Assembly: GCF_002812085.1 (NCBI RefSeq)
Contig: NZ_NPDM01000001.1
Coordinates: forward strand, 434,001 to 498,000
Direction of reading: 5' to 3'
DNA from: Leptospira levettii
GTDB lineage: Bacteria; Spirochaetota; Leptospiria; Leptospirales; Leptospiraceae
DNA: 64,000 nucleotides
A program made the position numbers and the translations under genes. Under the pieces are notes generated by a model. It searched no databases. It saw only the letters and a list, made by a program, of their open reading frames with translations, and had not been told where the DNA came from. How positions within the stretch are numbered: position 1 is the stretch's first letter; each line of letters begins with the position of its first letter. Below, piece after piece: positions 16,949 through 25,832 of the stretch.

Positions 16949-18300
16949 GTTTCTTCTTGGAAACGGTTGGCCGCTTCAACTCCCCTCTCTTCATTTACAA
17001 ATAAGTTAATGAGTAGTGATAAAAAGTAAAAGAAAGCAACAACCAGGAAGGCATTTCGTAAACTTACCAAGGTTTGGATGTAACCGAATAAAAAGAGCCC
17101 GAGTGCTGCTGCAATTTTTCCCGAAAGTCCCCACATCCCAAAAAACTCTCCTGATTTTGATTCTGGACTAAAAATACCAACAAGTGCCCTGGATGCCGAT
17201 TGTGTGGACCCAAGCCCCATTCCCGCAAGAGAGGAAATAAAAACAAACACCCACTGAACAGTCCAATTTTTACCAAGGATACCATTTGCAAATGTTGTGA
17301 GATCATGAACGTAATAAATTAATCCGCAAGTCACGAGCCACAAAACAAGAGTAAGGTTAAAGGTTTTTTTAGCACCTATACTATCTTGGATCACACCAAA
17401 TGCAAGTGCTCCAATTGCAGCAGAAATTTGAATGAAGATAAACATTGCTTGTTTGTGTTCTGCTTGGATATGAATTTCTTGGGATCCATAAATGAAGGCA
17501 AAAGAAATGACAATCGCAAGTGCAGCCATTGTAAAAAATAAGGAAACAAGATAGATCATCAAATCTTTGAAGTGAGTTGCATCCTTTAAGGTTTGGATCA
17601 CTCGGTCTTTTCCAATTTTAAAATAATTTACCTTATGTGATACTCCAAGTGGGAGATGTGGTTCTTTTAAGAATAAAAATGTAGGAATCGCTGCGATTAA
17701 GAAAAAAATTGCAGTGTAAGGACCCACTAACTTTAGGTTATCGAAATTATCTAAGGTATAATCACCAAGAGTGGTGGCTAGGGCAACGGATCCAATTCCA
17801 CCGAAGTAACCGATCCCCCATGCGTATCCCGAAATTTTTCCCAGATCCTCTTTGGATCCAAGGAAGGGTAAAAAACTGGATGCAAAATTTTCACCTGAAG
17901 CAAAGAAAAAATTGGAGAAAGCCACAAGCACCATTCCTAGCCAAATCATTCCTGGTTCTACATAATAGAGTAAAAAAGTGGCGACTACACAACCAATGTA
18001 ACTAAAGAATAAGAATAATTTTTTCTTTGAACTATAGTCTGTGATGGCACCAAAGATGGGTCCTGTTGCAACTACAAATAAATAAGATGCTGCCAGAGCC
18101 CATGCCCAGAGAGTATTCCCGAGACGGAACGGATTGTCCGATCCAACTTCTGCTGGTACAACGAGTCTTGTGAAAATTTCACAATAAACGACACTGATAA
18201 TGACTGTGGTATAAGATGAGTTCGCAAAATCAAACATACACCATCCGAAAATTTCACGGTTTTTTTTCTTTTTGGCTTCCGGGTTTTTGTCTAGGGACAT
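16945..18300 (-). CDS. UMF1/Atg22-type MFS transporter
   Basis: This is a 12-helix MFS protein of about 451 residues. The opening 'EIFGWCMFDFANSSYTTVII' is the signature of the UMF1 (Atg22-like) subfamily, in which Atg22 exports amino acids from vacuoles. Further features are 'GAITDYSSKKKLFLFFS' (motif A equivalent) and 'GFGSTQSASRALVG'-like sequence in helix 10 ('GLGSTQSASRALVG'). I use the ATG at 18300; a TTG at 18369 would add 23 residues unlike the family and overlap the divergent promoter region. The role is probably export or uptake of small metabolites; the substrate is unknown. The small gene at 16721 follows with a 4-bp overlap. Confidence 0.82.
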   Translation of the reverse strand: MSLDKNPEAKKKKNREIFGWCMFDFANSSYTTVIISVVYCEIFTRLVVPAEVGSDNPFRLGNTLWAWALAASYLFVVATGPIFGAITDYSSKKKLFLFFSYIGCVVATFLLYYVEPGMIWLGMVLVAFSNFFFASGENFASSFLPFLGSKEDLGKISGYAWGIGYFGGIGSVALATTLGDYTLDNFDNLKLVGPYTAIFFLIAAIPTFLFLKEPHLPLGVSHKVNYFKIGKDRVIQTLKDATHFKDLMIYLVSLFFTMAALAIVISFAFIYGSQEIHIQAEHKQAMFIFIQISAAIGALAFGVIQDSIGAKKTFNLTLVLWLVTCGLIYYVHDLTTFANGILGKNWTVQWVFVFISSLAGMGLGSTQSASRALVGIFSPESKSGEFFGMWGLSGKIAAALGLFLFGYIQTLVSLRNAFLVVAFFYFLSLLINLFVNEERGVEAANRFQEET

Positions 18301-18369
18301 AGAGGGTTTCAGAATTTTCCTTGGTTGAAAGTAATTAAAGAGTTTCCCTCCCTTTCGTAAATCTGTCAA

Positions 18370-18609
18370 ATGATTAGTTCAGGTATGGATCCTTTCGATT
18401 TAAATTCCCTAATGAGACCAAAACGGGTCTGTTTATGTCGAATGGTAACGGAGGAAGATTTAGTCCGTGCCATCCATGCGGGTGCCGTAACCATGGAACA
18501 AATTAGAGAAACAACAAGAGCCTCTACCGGCTGCGGGACCTGTTCAATGCAGGTCTACCACATCCTCCAGCGCGAATTGCAGAATCTCTCTCGGAGGAAA
18601 ATTTCATGA
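18370..18609 (+). CDS. BFD-like [2Fe-2S] protein
   Basis: This 79-residue protein has the bacterioferritin-associated ferredoxin (BFD/Fer2_BFD) fold pattern. Cys21 and Cys23 are in 'VCLCRMV' and Cys55 and Cys58 in 'STGCGTC', which gives C-x-C-x31-C-x2-C, with the characteristic 'TEEDLVRAIHAGAVTMEQI' helices between. BFD proteins release iron from bacterioferritin or act as small electron-transfer modules. The start could be the ATG at 18370 or at 18385; neither has a strong Shine-Dalgarno. The stop overlaps the next gene by 4 bp, so the cluster protein probably works with, or is co-expressed with, that reductase. Confidence 0.78.
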   Translation: MISSGMDPFDLNSLMRPKRVCLCRMVTEEDLVRAIHAGAVTMEQIRETTRASTGCGTCSMQVYHILQRELQNLSRRKIS

Positions 18610-19247
18610 AATTATCGATTAATATGGCAATGACCTTGGATGGAAAGGTTGTTCGCCCCGATGGCCGATGGTATGGCCTCACTTCCAGTGAAGACAAAAC
18701 CCAAATGGACGTTTACCGCTCCCAATCCGATGCAGTCCTCATTGGAAAAAACTCCATCATTAATGACAACCCGATCGTAAAAATCCGCGCAGTTCCCAAT
18801 GCCTTAAACCCACGGCCTGTCATCCTTGTCCGAAAAGGAACCCTTCCACCAGACAAACATGTCTTCGAGGAATCTGACCACATCCCACTCATCATCTGCA
18901 CAAAATCCAATTTAAAAGAAATCAAAACAAGTTTAGAGAACAAAGCAGAGATCTTTGCTTTGGATTCTGATGACATTGACCCGAAAAAAGTGACCGGGAT
19001 CCTGAAACGAAAAGGATACAAAAACGTCCTCCTCGAAGGAGGCCCTAAACTCAATTTTTCCTTTTTGGAAGCTGATCTTGTGGACCGCATTTATATCACA
19101 GTAGTGCCTTATATCATTGGAAAAACAGGCCTTGCTGGAATTGCCGATAGGACCTCCGAACTTCCAGGTTTTGACAAACAGAATTGGACCCTAAAACAAC
19201 ATTTTGCCAAAGGAAACGAGATCTTTCTCGTGTACGAAAAAACTTGA
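18606..19247 (+). CDS. RibD C-terminal-type reductase (DHFR-like fold)
   Basis: This 213-residue protein matches the reductase domain of RibD: 'NMAMTLDGKV' at the N terminus, 'SQSDAVLIGKNSI', 'RPVILVRKG', 'NVLLEGGPKLNFSF' and 'VDRIYITVVPYIIG'. The family reduces 5-amino-6-(phosphoribosylamino)uracil with NADPH in riboflavin synthesis, or acts as a stand-alone reductase on related substrates. No deaminase domain is fused to it and no rib genes are nearby. It starts inside the BFD gene stop (ATGA); coupling of a 2Fe-2S protein with this reductase is unusual. Confidence 0.82.
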   Translation: MKLSINMAMTLDGKVVRPDGRWYGLTSSEDKTQMDVYRSQSDAVLIGKNSIINDNPIVKIRAVPNALNPRPVILVRKGTLPPDKHVFEESDHIPLIICTKSNLKEIKTSLENKAEIFALDSDDIDPKKVTGILKRKGYKNVLLEGGPKLNFSFLEADLVDRIYITVVPYIIGKTGLAGIADRTSELPGFDKQNWTLKQHFAKGNEIFLVYEKT

Positions 19248-19285
19248 GAAAAATTCTAAATTTTAGATTGACCCATTTCCCTATC

Positions 19286-19309
19286 ATTAAGTAGTTTGAT
19301 ATTAAACTA
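19286..19309 (+). promoter_or_regulatory. Candidate operator upstream of doxX
   Basis: The element contains ATTAAGTAGTTT (19286-19297), and the inverted repeat TAGTTT-GATATT-AAACTA spans 19292-19309. The same 12-mer recurs in inverted orientation at 19785-19796, just after doxX and before lpxD. It ends 19 bp before the doxX ATG, a suitable place for a repressor. Confidence 0.42.
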
Positions 19310-19328
19310 TTTAGCAATAAGAGGTTCT

Positions 19329-19766
19329 ATGTTTTACAAATTGCTCGCAACCAACAAAGACATCACTCTCACGATCCTTCGTGTGACACTCGGTCTCGTC
19401 ATTTTCCCACACGGAGCTCAAAAAGTTCTCGGATCATTCGGTGGATACGGATTCGAAGGAACCATGGGATTTTTCGGAAGTTTAGGAATCCCTTACATTT
19501 TTGGAGTACTTGCCATCGTTGCAGAATTTTTTGGCGCAATTGGACTCATCCTTGGACTTTTCACTCGCCTTGCAGCGTTTGGAATTGCATCCACTATGGT
19601 TGTAGCAGCAGTGCTTGTACACTTACCAAATGGTTTTTTTGTGAACAATAATGGTTACGGTTATGAGTACCATATCCTTGCAGTGGGTCTTGCGATTCCA
19701 TTAATCATCAAAGGTGCTGGATCGTTCTCTTTAGATGACGTAATTGCACACAAAATTGAAGGATAA
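19329..19766 (+). CDS. DoxX family membrane protein
   Basis: This is a 145-residue, four-helix inner-membrane protein. It shows the DoxX pattern 'TILRVTLGLVIFPHGAQKVLG' in helix 1, 'GVLAIVAEFFGAIGLILGLFTRLAA' in helix 2 and a His-containing loop before helix 4. Family members influence redox balance, thiol homeostasis or terminal oxidase function, but biochemistry is sparse. I chose the ATG at 19329, preceded by AAGAGG at 6 bases; an upstream non-ATG start at 19296 would overlap the candidate operator. It is flanked on both sides by the ATTAAGTAGTTT element. Confidence 0.85.
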   Translation: MFYKLLATNKDITLTILRVTLGLVIFPHGAQKVLGSFGGYGFEGTMGFFGSLGIPYIFGVLAIVAEFFGAIGLILGLFTRLAAFGIASTMVVAAVLVHLPNGFFVNNNGYGYEYHILAVGLAIPLIIKGAGSFSLDDVIAHKIEG

Positions 19767-19784
19767 TCTCATCCTTGTTGGTTA

Positions 19785-19796
19785 AAACTACTTAAT
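19785..19796 (-). promoter_or_regulatory. Inverted copy of the doxX operator 12-mer
   Basis: AAACTACTTAAT is the exact reverse complement of the 12-mer at 19286-19297. It lies 18 bp after the doxX stop and 63 bp before the lpxD start. It could be a second operator for a regulator that controls doxX and/or lpxD. Confidence 0.35.
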
Positions 19797-19859
19797 AGTG
19801 TTAGCCAAACTTTAACCTCTCTGATTCCTTGTCTTAAATCCAATGATAAGGAATCGGAG

Positions 19860-20918
<1,059 letters not shown>

Positions 20919-20948
20919 AACTTTGTCCAATTCTTTCCAATAAAAACA

Positions 20949-20973
20949 TCACAGCTTACGTGGTAGGCTGTGA
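20949..20973. terminator. Bidirectional stem-loop between convergent genes
   Basis: TCACAGC (20949-20955) pairs with GCTGTGA (20967-20973) around an 11-base loop. On the minus strand it is followed by TGTTTTTATT, which suits termination of the gene ending at 20995. On the plus strand lpxD ends 30 bases before it, but the downstream tract is less U-rich. Confidence 0.5.
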
Positions 20974-20994
20974 ATTAAAACTCTTAAAAGGATT

Positions 20995-21438
20995 TCATTG
21001 AGTACCAAGAGGTTTCTTGTAATATTTTGCCTTCCCATAATAAACTTCTGGAAACTTGCTGTCAGTTAATTTATAAGAATAACCATCAGCGAAAATTTCT
21101 GTAATGTGTAAGTAACTTCTTGAACTATATATCTTTTTCACAAAATCTGCATTTAAAAGTTCGTCTTTAACTTCCAATACTTTATACTCGGCAACACAAG
21201 GAGAAATCCACTTAACAGAAGACTTGATGAATTTATCTGGATACACTCGATAACTCACCTCTTCCCATTCATTTCTCACAACAATCAATTCACCTAAATC
21301 GACACTATAGGAGAAAATACCTTTGTGAAAAATATCACATTTTTTTTTACCAATTGATGCGTATACATCATCTGAAAAGTTCAATTGCATTGTTATCAAA
21401 AAGAAAATTATCAATCGTTTCATTGAGTATATGAGCAT
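20995..21438 (-). CDS. Small exported protein, unknown function
   Basis: This 147-residue protein has a hydrophobic N terminus ('RLIIFFLITMQLNF', then a likely cleavage site near 'VYA-SIG'). The start may be the ATG at 21438 or the ATG at 21423; the second gives a more compact signal peptide. Two cysteines in the mature part ('KKKCDIF' and 'SPCVAEY') could form a disulfide. The rest alternates hydrophobic and polar residues as in a beta-rich domain. No family was recognised. It converges on lpxD with the stem-loop at 20949-20973 between them. Confidence 0.5.
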   Translation of the reverse strand: MLIYSMKRLIIFFLITMQLNFSDDVYASIGKKKCDIFHKGIFSYSVDLGELIVVRNEWEEVSYRVYPDKFIKSSVKWISPCVAEYKVLEVKDELLNADFVKKIYSSRSYLHITEIFADGYSYKLTDSKFPEVYYGKAKYYKKPLGTQ

Positions 21439-21464
21439 AACTTACTACACCATATCTTCTAGAT

Positions 21465-21857
21465 TTAAGATACCGAATCCAAATACAATTGCACTCGGGA
21501 TTTGACATCATCAATGATGGAAGGATGAGGGAACGATACAGAATTCCCTTCGGGATCGGCCCATTGGAACTCTGCTCCTTCTTTTTTGAGAAGGCTTAGG
21601 TAAAAAATGGGTGCTGGGTTACGACGGTTCCCCTCGATTCCACCTAACCTGAGTGTAATGGATCCCATATCAGAGACAACCCATTCAAAGATCTCACCTT
21701 CAATTTTGGTTTTCCACCGAATGGGGAATAAAAGTTCAGAATTTGGATCAAAATTTGTTTGGTGGTCTGAAATTGGAAAGTTTTCAGATAACCACTTATA
21801 GGCGATGATTGATAGTTCTTTTAATATCGGTAAATCGTTTAGACCAATGGAATTCAT
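21465..21857 (-). CDS. Hypothetical protein coupled to mazG
   Basis: This protein of about 130 residues starts at the ATG at 21857, whose bases overlap the mazG stop (ATGA). It has no signal peptide. Visible features are 'LPILKELSIIAYKWLSENFP', a central beta region ('GEIFEWVVSDMGSITLRLGG'), and 'EFQWADPEGNSVSFPHPSIIDDV' near the end. I do not recognise the family. Translational coupling to mazG suggests co-expression, not necessarily a shared pathway. Confidence 0.55.
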   Translation of the reverse strand: MNSIGLNDLPILKELSIIAYKWLSENFPISDHQTNFDPNSELLFPIRWKTKIEGEIFEWVVSDMGSITLRLGGIEGNRRNPAPIFYLSLLKKEGAEFQWADPEGNSVSFPHPSIIDDVKSRVQLYLDSVS

Positions 21858-22693
21858 ATATTTCTCAATTGCAATTTTGCTTGGTCCCAAAATCGATCAA
21901 GTTCCTCCAGAGAATAATCCTTTAAATTTTTGCCTGATTGTTCCACTAGACCTTCTAAGGTGCGAAACCTAGACTCAAATTTTTCATTGGCACGGCGAAG
22001 GCAAGTTTCTGGATCGATGGAGAGTTTTCGAGATAAATTGACGAGTAAAAAGAAAAGGTCACCTAACTCGTCTTCAATGTTTGGATCATATTTTAATTTT
22101 TTAGATTGGAGTGAACCTTGTTTTTGGAGTTCTACATCTAACTCACCAATTTCTTCTTGGAATTTTTGAAACACACCTGAAACAGTTGGCCAATCAAATC
22201 CATGTTTGGTGACTTTTGATTGGATTTTTTCTGATCGTTGGATGGCAGGGAGTGCTTTCGGAATTCCTGCAAGGATACTTCTGTCGGAACTATCGATTCC
22301 TTTATTCTCTTTTTCTTTTTGTTTTAATAGGTCCCATTGGGTAAGAACTTCTTCACCCGAACCAATTCTTTCTTTGTTTCCATAGACGTGAGGGTGGCGG
22401 TATACCAATTTTTGAAAGACATCATTTGCCACATCATCAAATGAAAACGCCCCTCGTTCCATTGCAAGTTGGCTATGGAAGGTGATTTGGAATAGTAAGT
22501 CTCCTAACTCCTCTCGTAAATGGGCATCATCACCACGTTCAATGGTATCAACCACTTCATACGTTTCTTCGAGTAAATGGGGGATGACTGAAGTATGGGT
22601 TTGTTCTTTGTCCCAAGGACAACCTTCTGGGCTACGAAGGTCACTGGTAAGTTTGAGTAGATTTTGGATCGGTGAATCAGAATTGGGAGGGTT
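21854..22693 (-). CDS. mazG: MazG nucleoside triphosphate pyrophosphohydrolase
   Basis: This protein of about 279 residues carries two MazG modules. The first has 'LRSPEGCPWDKEQTH', 'LLEETYEVVDTIE' (E-x-x-E metal ligands) and 'LREELGDLLFQI'. The second has 'EIGELDVELQ' and 'EDELGDLFFLLVNL'. The enzyme hydrolyses NTPs and dNTPs to NMP and PPi, cleaning damaged nucleotides or lowering (p)ppGpp-linked signals. I favour the GTG at 22693 because it places 'LLKLTSDLR' where MazG proteins normally begin. The frame continues to an ATG at 22789, but that would include a nine-G run and overlap the divergent gene start. Confidence 0.9.
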   Translation of the reverse strand, partial: NPPNSDSPIQNLLKLTSDLRSPEGCPWDKEQTHTSVIPHLLEETYEVVDTIERGDDAHLREELGDLLFQITFHSQLAMERGAFSFDDVANDVFQKLVYRHPHVYGNKERIGSGEEVLTQWDLLKQKEKENKGIDSSDRSILAGIPKALPAIQRSEKIQSKVTKHGFDWPTVSGVFQKFQEEIGELDVELQKQGSLQSKKLKYDPNIEDELGDLFFLLVNLSRKLSIDPETCLRRANEKFESRFRTLEGLVEQSGKNLKDYSLEELDRFWDQAKLQLRNI

Positions 22694-22754
22694 CACTCTT
22701 TGTATTTTTTCCCGATCAACCAAGGAAGCAAACGCAAATTTTATCTTGCGAAAG

Positions 22755-22763
22755 CCCCCCCCC
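22755..22763. repeat. Nine-base C/G homopolymer between divergent genes
   Basis: Nine consecutive C residues on the plus strand lie 17 bp before the DUF6580 start and 62 bp before the preferred mazG start. In this AT-rich sequence it is the longest C or G run I noticed. Such tracts can change length by slippage and alter promoter spacing, or the frame if the longer mazG start is used. Confidence 0.6.
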
Positions 22764-22780
22764 TTTACGAGTCTATCCCT

Positions 22781-23293
22781 ATGTTCCAATCTCGAGTTTC
22801 TGTTGCCATCCTGATGGTGATTGCCACTGTCCTAAGTCGTATTTTACCGCACCCTCCCAATTTTACGCCTGTTTTGGCTGTTTCTCTTTTTTCTGGTGCC
22901 TATTTGACTGACAGAAAGTTAGCCCTAGTGGTTCCCATCCTTGCGATGTTTGTATCTGATTTATACCTCGGATTCCATGACCTAATGCCAGTTGTTTACG
23001 GATTTATGGTTCTTTCTGTTCTGTTTGGTAAACAAATCAAAACTTCAGTTTCAAAAGCATTTGGGTATACTTTGATTGGTTCCGTTGTTTTCTTTGTTGT
23101 GACAAACTTGGCTGTTTGGGCAACAAGTGGGATGTACAGTTTGAATGTTTCTGGTCTCAGAGAATGTTTTGTAATGGCGATTCCATTTTTCCAAAACTCA
23201 ATTATGGGTGATTTCGTGTATTCAGGAATTCTGTTTGGAGCAATGGCTCTTCTCAATCGCACAGTTTTCCAAACAGCAAAACAAACAGCTTAG
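22781..23293 (+). CDS. DUF6580-like membrane protein (ECF S-component-like)
   Basis: This 170-residue protein has about five hydrophobic helices. It opens 'VLSRILPHPPNFTPVLAVSLFSGAY' in pieces, a pattern I associate with the DUF6580 family of small membrane proteins distantly like ECF transporter substrate-binding subunits. Asp-rich 'FVSDLYLG' follows in helix 3. It might bind a vitamin-like or small solute, but no ECF ATPase or T-component is present here. The ATG at 22781 is chosen; a longer frame from 22700 would run through the homopolymer. It converges on the ATP-grasp gene with a single base between stops. Confidence 0.65.
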   Translation: MFQSRVSVAILMVIATVLSRILPHPPNFTPVLAVSLFSGAYLTDRKLALVVPILAMFVSDLYLGFHDLMPVVYGFMVLSVLFGKQIKTSVSKAFGYTLIGSVVFFVVTNLAVWATSGMYSLNVSGLRECFVMAIPFFQNSIMGDFVYSGILFGAMALLNRTVFQTAKQTA

Positions 23294-23294
23294 T

Positions 23295-24248
23295 TCATTT
23301 AAACTCATCCAAGATTCGGTGGACACGGTCCTTTGGTCCATCCGCCGAATTTCGAATCCTTTCCACTAATTTTAATCTCCCAACAAGTCCCTCTCGGTTT
23401 GCAATTTGTATCCCAAGCCCAGGTCGTGCATTCATTTCTAATAATAATGGACCCCTTGTTTCATCGAGAACAATGTCCACACCCAAATAACCAAGTCCAG
23501 ACATATCATAACACCTAGAAGACATCTCTAATATAGAAATCCAATGAGGGATGACTCGTCCACTTAATGTCTGTTTTGTGTCTGGATGGATTTCAATGAG
23601 TTTGTCATTACATACTGAATGTGTTAGAGTTCCATTAACTAAGTTTACTCCAACACCTAATGCACCCTGGTGTAAATTTGCTCTACCGCCAGACTCCTTT
23701 GTTGGCAAACGTAACATTGCCATCACTGGGTAACCCAAATATACAATGACACGGATATCAGGTATCCCTCGAAACGAAATCTCTTGGAAGAATGGATGGC
23801 ATTCCAAACGTTCCTGTAAAATACATGTATCTGAATTTCCATCAAGTGAATACAATCCAGATAAAATTCCAGAGATATGATGGTTTAATTCCTTTTCTTG
23901 TAAAAACTTTCCATCCGATTTCTGGTATATAATTTTCCCTCGTTCCGATGTTTCAGAAGAAGTGATGACTAAAATTCCATTGCCCATTCCACCATTTGCT
24001 GGTTTTACCACAAATCCAGGATGGTCTTTGACTAAGTCTTTCGTTTTTTGAATTCCACCAAAAGTATCAATGACTCCATAATGTTTGGGCATGGGAACAT
24101 GAAACTGTCTCGTGAGTTCAGCTGTTTTCCATTTATCGTCCACCAGTGGATAAAACTCACGCGGATTGTTTGGTAAAATGAATTCACCGATCCTTCGATT
24201 AATTCCAAGAATTCCTGCAGATTCAAATTTTTGGAAAATGGAAATCAT
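23295..24248 (-). CDS. RimK-related ATP-grasp ligase (alpha-L-glutamate ligase-like)
   Basis: This 317-residue ATP-grasp protein belongs to the RimK-related group found beside 7TM-transglutaminase genes. It shows 'NNPREFYPLVDDKWKT', 'GFVVKPANGGMGNGILVI' (ATP-binding Lys and Gly-rich loop), 'SFRGIPDIRVIVYLG', 'HQGALGVGVNLVNGT' and the metal-binding end 'GLGYLGVDIVLDETRGPLLLEMNARPG'. These enzymes are predicted to form amide bonds between amino acids or peptides. It is the last gene of a four-gene operon and overlaps the upstream 7TM gene by 4 bp, so its substrate may be linked to that protein. Confidence 0.85.
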   Translation of the reverse strand: MISIFQKFESAGILGINRRIGEFILPNNPREFYPLVDDKWKTAELTRQFHVPMPKHYGVIDTFGGIQKTKDLVKDHPGFVVKPANGGMGNGILVITSSETSERGKIIYQKSDGKFLQEKELNHHISGILSGLYSLDGNSDTCILQERLECHPFFQEISFRGIPDIRVIVYLGYPVMAMLRLPTKESGGRANLHQGALGVGVNLVNGTLTHSVCNDKLIEIHPDTKQTLSGRVIPHWISILEMSSRCYDMSGLGYLGVDIVLDETRGPLLLEMNARPGLGIQIANREGLVGRLKLVERIRNSADGPKDRVHRILDEFK

Positions 24249-25831
24249 GATTTAAAAATTTCCCTAAACCGAAAGAGTTCGGAAATACGATACCCTTTGT
24301 ATAAACCAAGTAAAATTTGAATCGCAATGACAATAAGAAGTAACTCTGGATGGGTAAAAAACAAAATCTGCAAAGACCCAAAGAAAAAAATCATATAACT
24401 GATAAGTGCGATGACCAAAGTCCCAAGTAAAGTTACCATTGTATGCATCACTCCTTCTTCTATGATCATAATTGAAAACCTTTCAACAAATATCGTAGTG
24501 ATCACAATCGGGAATAAGGTAACACTCATTTGGTTAAAAATTGAAATTTCCTCATTGATAATGGAAAAAAGTATCAATGTAAGAACAGTAACTGTGAGTA
24601 ATATAGACAATCTAGGCACTGCAAGTAAGTAAAACTTGTCGAGTGCAAACCTTTCAAAGAAACCAAGGGCAATCATCAATAGAAAAAACCCAATCCCAAA
24701 CCATAGATTTGTTTCATAAAAGAACATAGCAAGTAAGATAGGAGTAAAAATTCCAAATGTGGGAATTCCAATCATATTCCTTGCGATTGACAAGACAAGT
24801 GCTCCAATTGGAATTAAAATCACCAACCGAAACAAGTTTTGTAAAGGTGTTGGTAAACTATATAGAGAGTAATATCTTAAAAAACTATTACTAGAAGCTA
24901 TCTCTTCACTATATTCTTTAAAATTATATCGATTTACATTTGATTTGGTAATATACGCCGTATAACGAAATGTAACTGGATCTTCGCCTAAATTTCTTTT
25001 TTCTTCCACTGATTTCCAAAGAGGAAGGTAACCTGTTACTGAACTTGCAAAGATACTTTTATATGTGGATACAAAATACCATTTCCCATGGAACCTTACT
25101 TCATTCCAAAATGTGATTTTGTTTTTGTTGTCTTTTTCGGTTTGTTTGCTCAGGTCAAAACCTGCAACCGTTCTAGCTTGTATGCCTCTCATTCTGCAAA
25201 GTAATGAAAACAGTAATGCTTGTGTATACGCATTCCCACTATTCAATCGAATGGTGTCAGACAACGAGATATCTTTATAGGAATTGATAATTTCTTCTGA
25301 GATAAAATAATAGATTTGTTTTGCGGAAGCGACGTTATCTTTATCATACGGATGAATTTGTTCATATAATTTTTTTGCTAAAGAAAGTTCATCTGTGGAA
25401 AATTGTTTTAACGAAAGATAATAAGGTTCTTTTGTTACTGTTTTTTTAGGAGGAGTTGGGATTTCAGGTTCAGGATCTTTATTCTCATAGGGCAACATTT
25501 TGATTTTCGCATAATAACCTATAGGAGAATTCCAATCTTCCCCTTCCCAGATTCCCAAATGTCCATACTGTTTTTTTTGTACTCTGAAATCCAAATCATC
25601 GGTTTTGGTATTCGATTTTAAAACCTTTGCTTGTACAAATTGTTTTGGGATAGGAAATACAACTTCAGAGATGGCAACATTTTCCTTGGGAGAAATAACA
25701 ACTTGTAAATTGACTGTATCATCAACTGCTACTGGCAAAAGAGATAAATCAGCAACATTTAACTTATACAAAATAGAAATTATGGGTAAGATAATTAGAA
25801 TAAAAATTGTGATGTAGGTTTTACGATCCAA
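24245..25831 (-). CDS. Inactive-transglutaminase-like protein with 7TM C-terminus
   Basis: This 528-residue protein has an N-terminal membrane anchor and an external region of about 300 residues. That region holds a transglutaminase-like fold ('YTQALLFSLLCRMRGIQARTVAGFD', with 'VRFHGKWYFVS'). Seven transmembrane helices follow (about 335-505; 'IGIPTFGIFTPILLAMFFYET' is in the first half). A Cys is present in 'SLLCRMRG' but the usual Cys-His-Asp triad is not evident, which agrees with the 'inactive transglutaminase' label of the family (Transglut_i_TM/7TM_transglut). It lies between the aspartic-peptidase-like gene (1 bp gap) and the ATP-grasp ligase (4 bp overlap), the arrangement known for this family. 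Confidence 0.83.
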   Translation of the reverse strand: MDRKTYITIFILIILPIISILYKLNVADLSLLPVAVDDTVNLQVVISPKENVAISEVVFPIPKQFVQAKVLKSNTKTDDLDFRVQKKQYGHLGIWEGEDWNSPIGYYAKIKMLPYENKDPEPEIPTPPKKTVTKEPYYLSLKQFSTDELSLAKKLYEQIHPYDKDNVASAKQIYYFISEEIINSYKDISLSDTIRLNSGNAYTQALLFSLLCRMRGIQARTVAGFDLSKQTEKDNKNKITFWNEVRFHGKWYFVSTYKSIFASSVTGYLPLWKSVEEKRNLGEDPVTFRYTAYITKSNVNRYNFKEYSEEIASSNSFLRYYSLYSLPTPLQNLFRLVILIPIGALVLSIARNMIGIPTFGIFTPILLAMFFYETNLWFGIGFFLLMIALGFFERFALDKFYLLAVPRLSILLTVTVLTLILFSIINEEISIFNQMSVTLFPIVITTIFVERFSIMIIEEGVMHTMVTLLGTLVIALISYMIFFFGSLQILFFTHPELLLIVIAIQILLGLYKGYRISELFRFREIFKS

Positions 25832-25832
25832 G

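Noticed and set aside
18301..18369. Longer UMF1 transporter start at the TTG at 18369
   Set aside because: It adds 23 residues without family resemblance and takes up the divergent intergenic region; the ATG at 18300 places the signature helix normally.
22694..22789. Longer mazG start at 22789
   Set aside because: The extra residues are unlike MazG N termini, contain the G9-coded Gly run and overlap the divergent gene.
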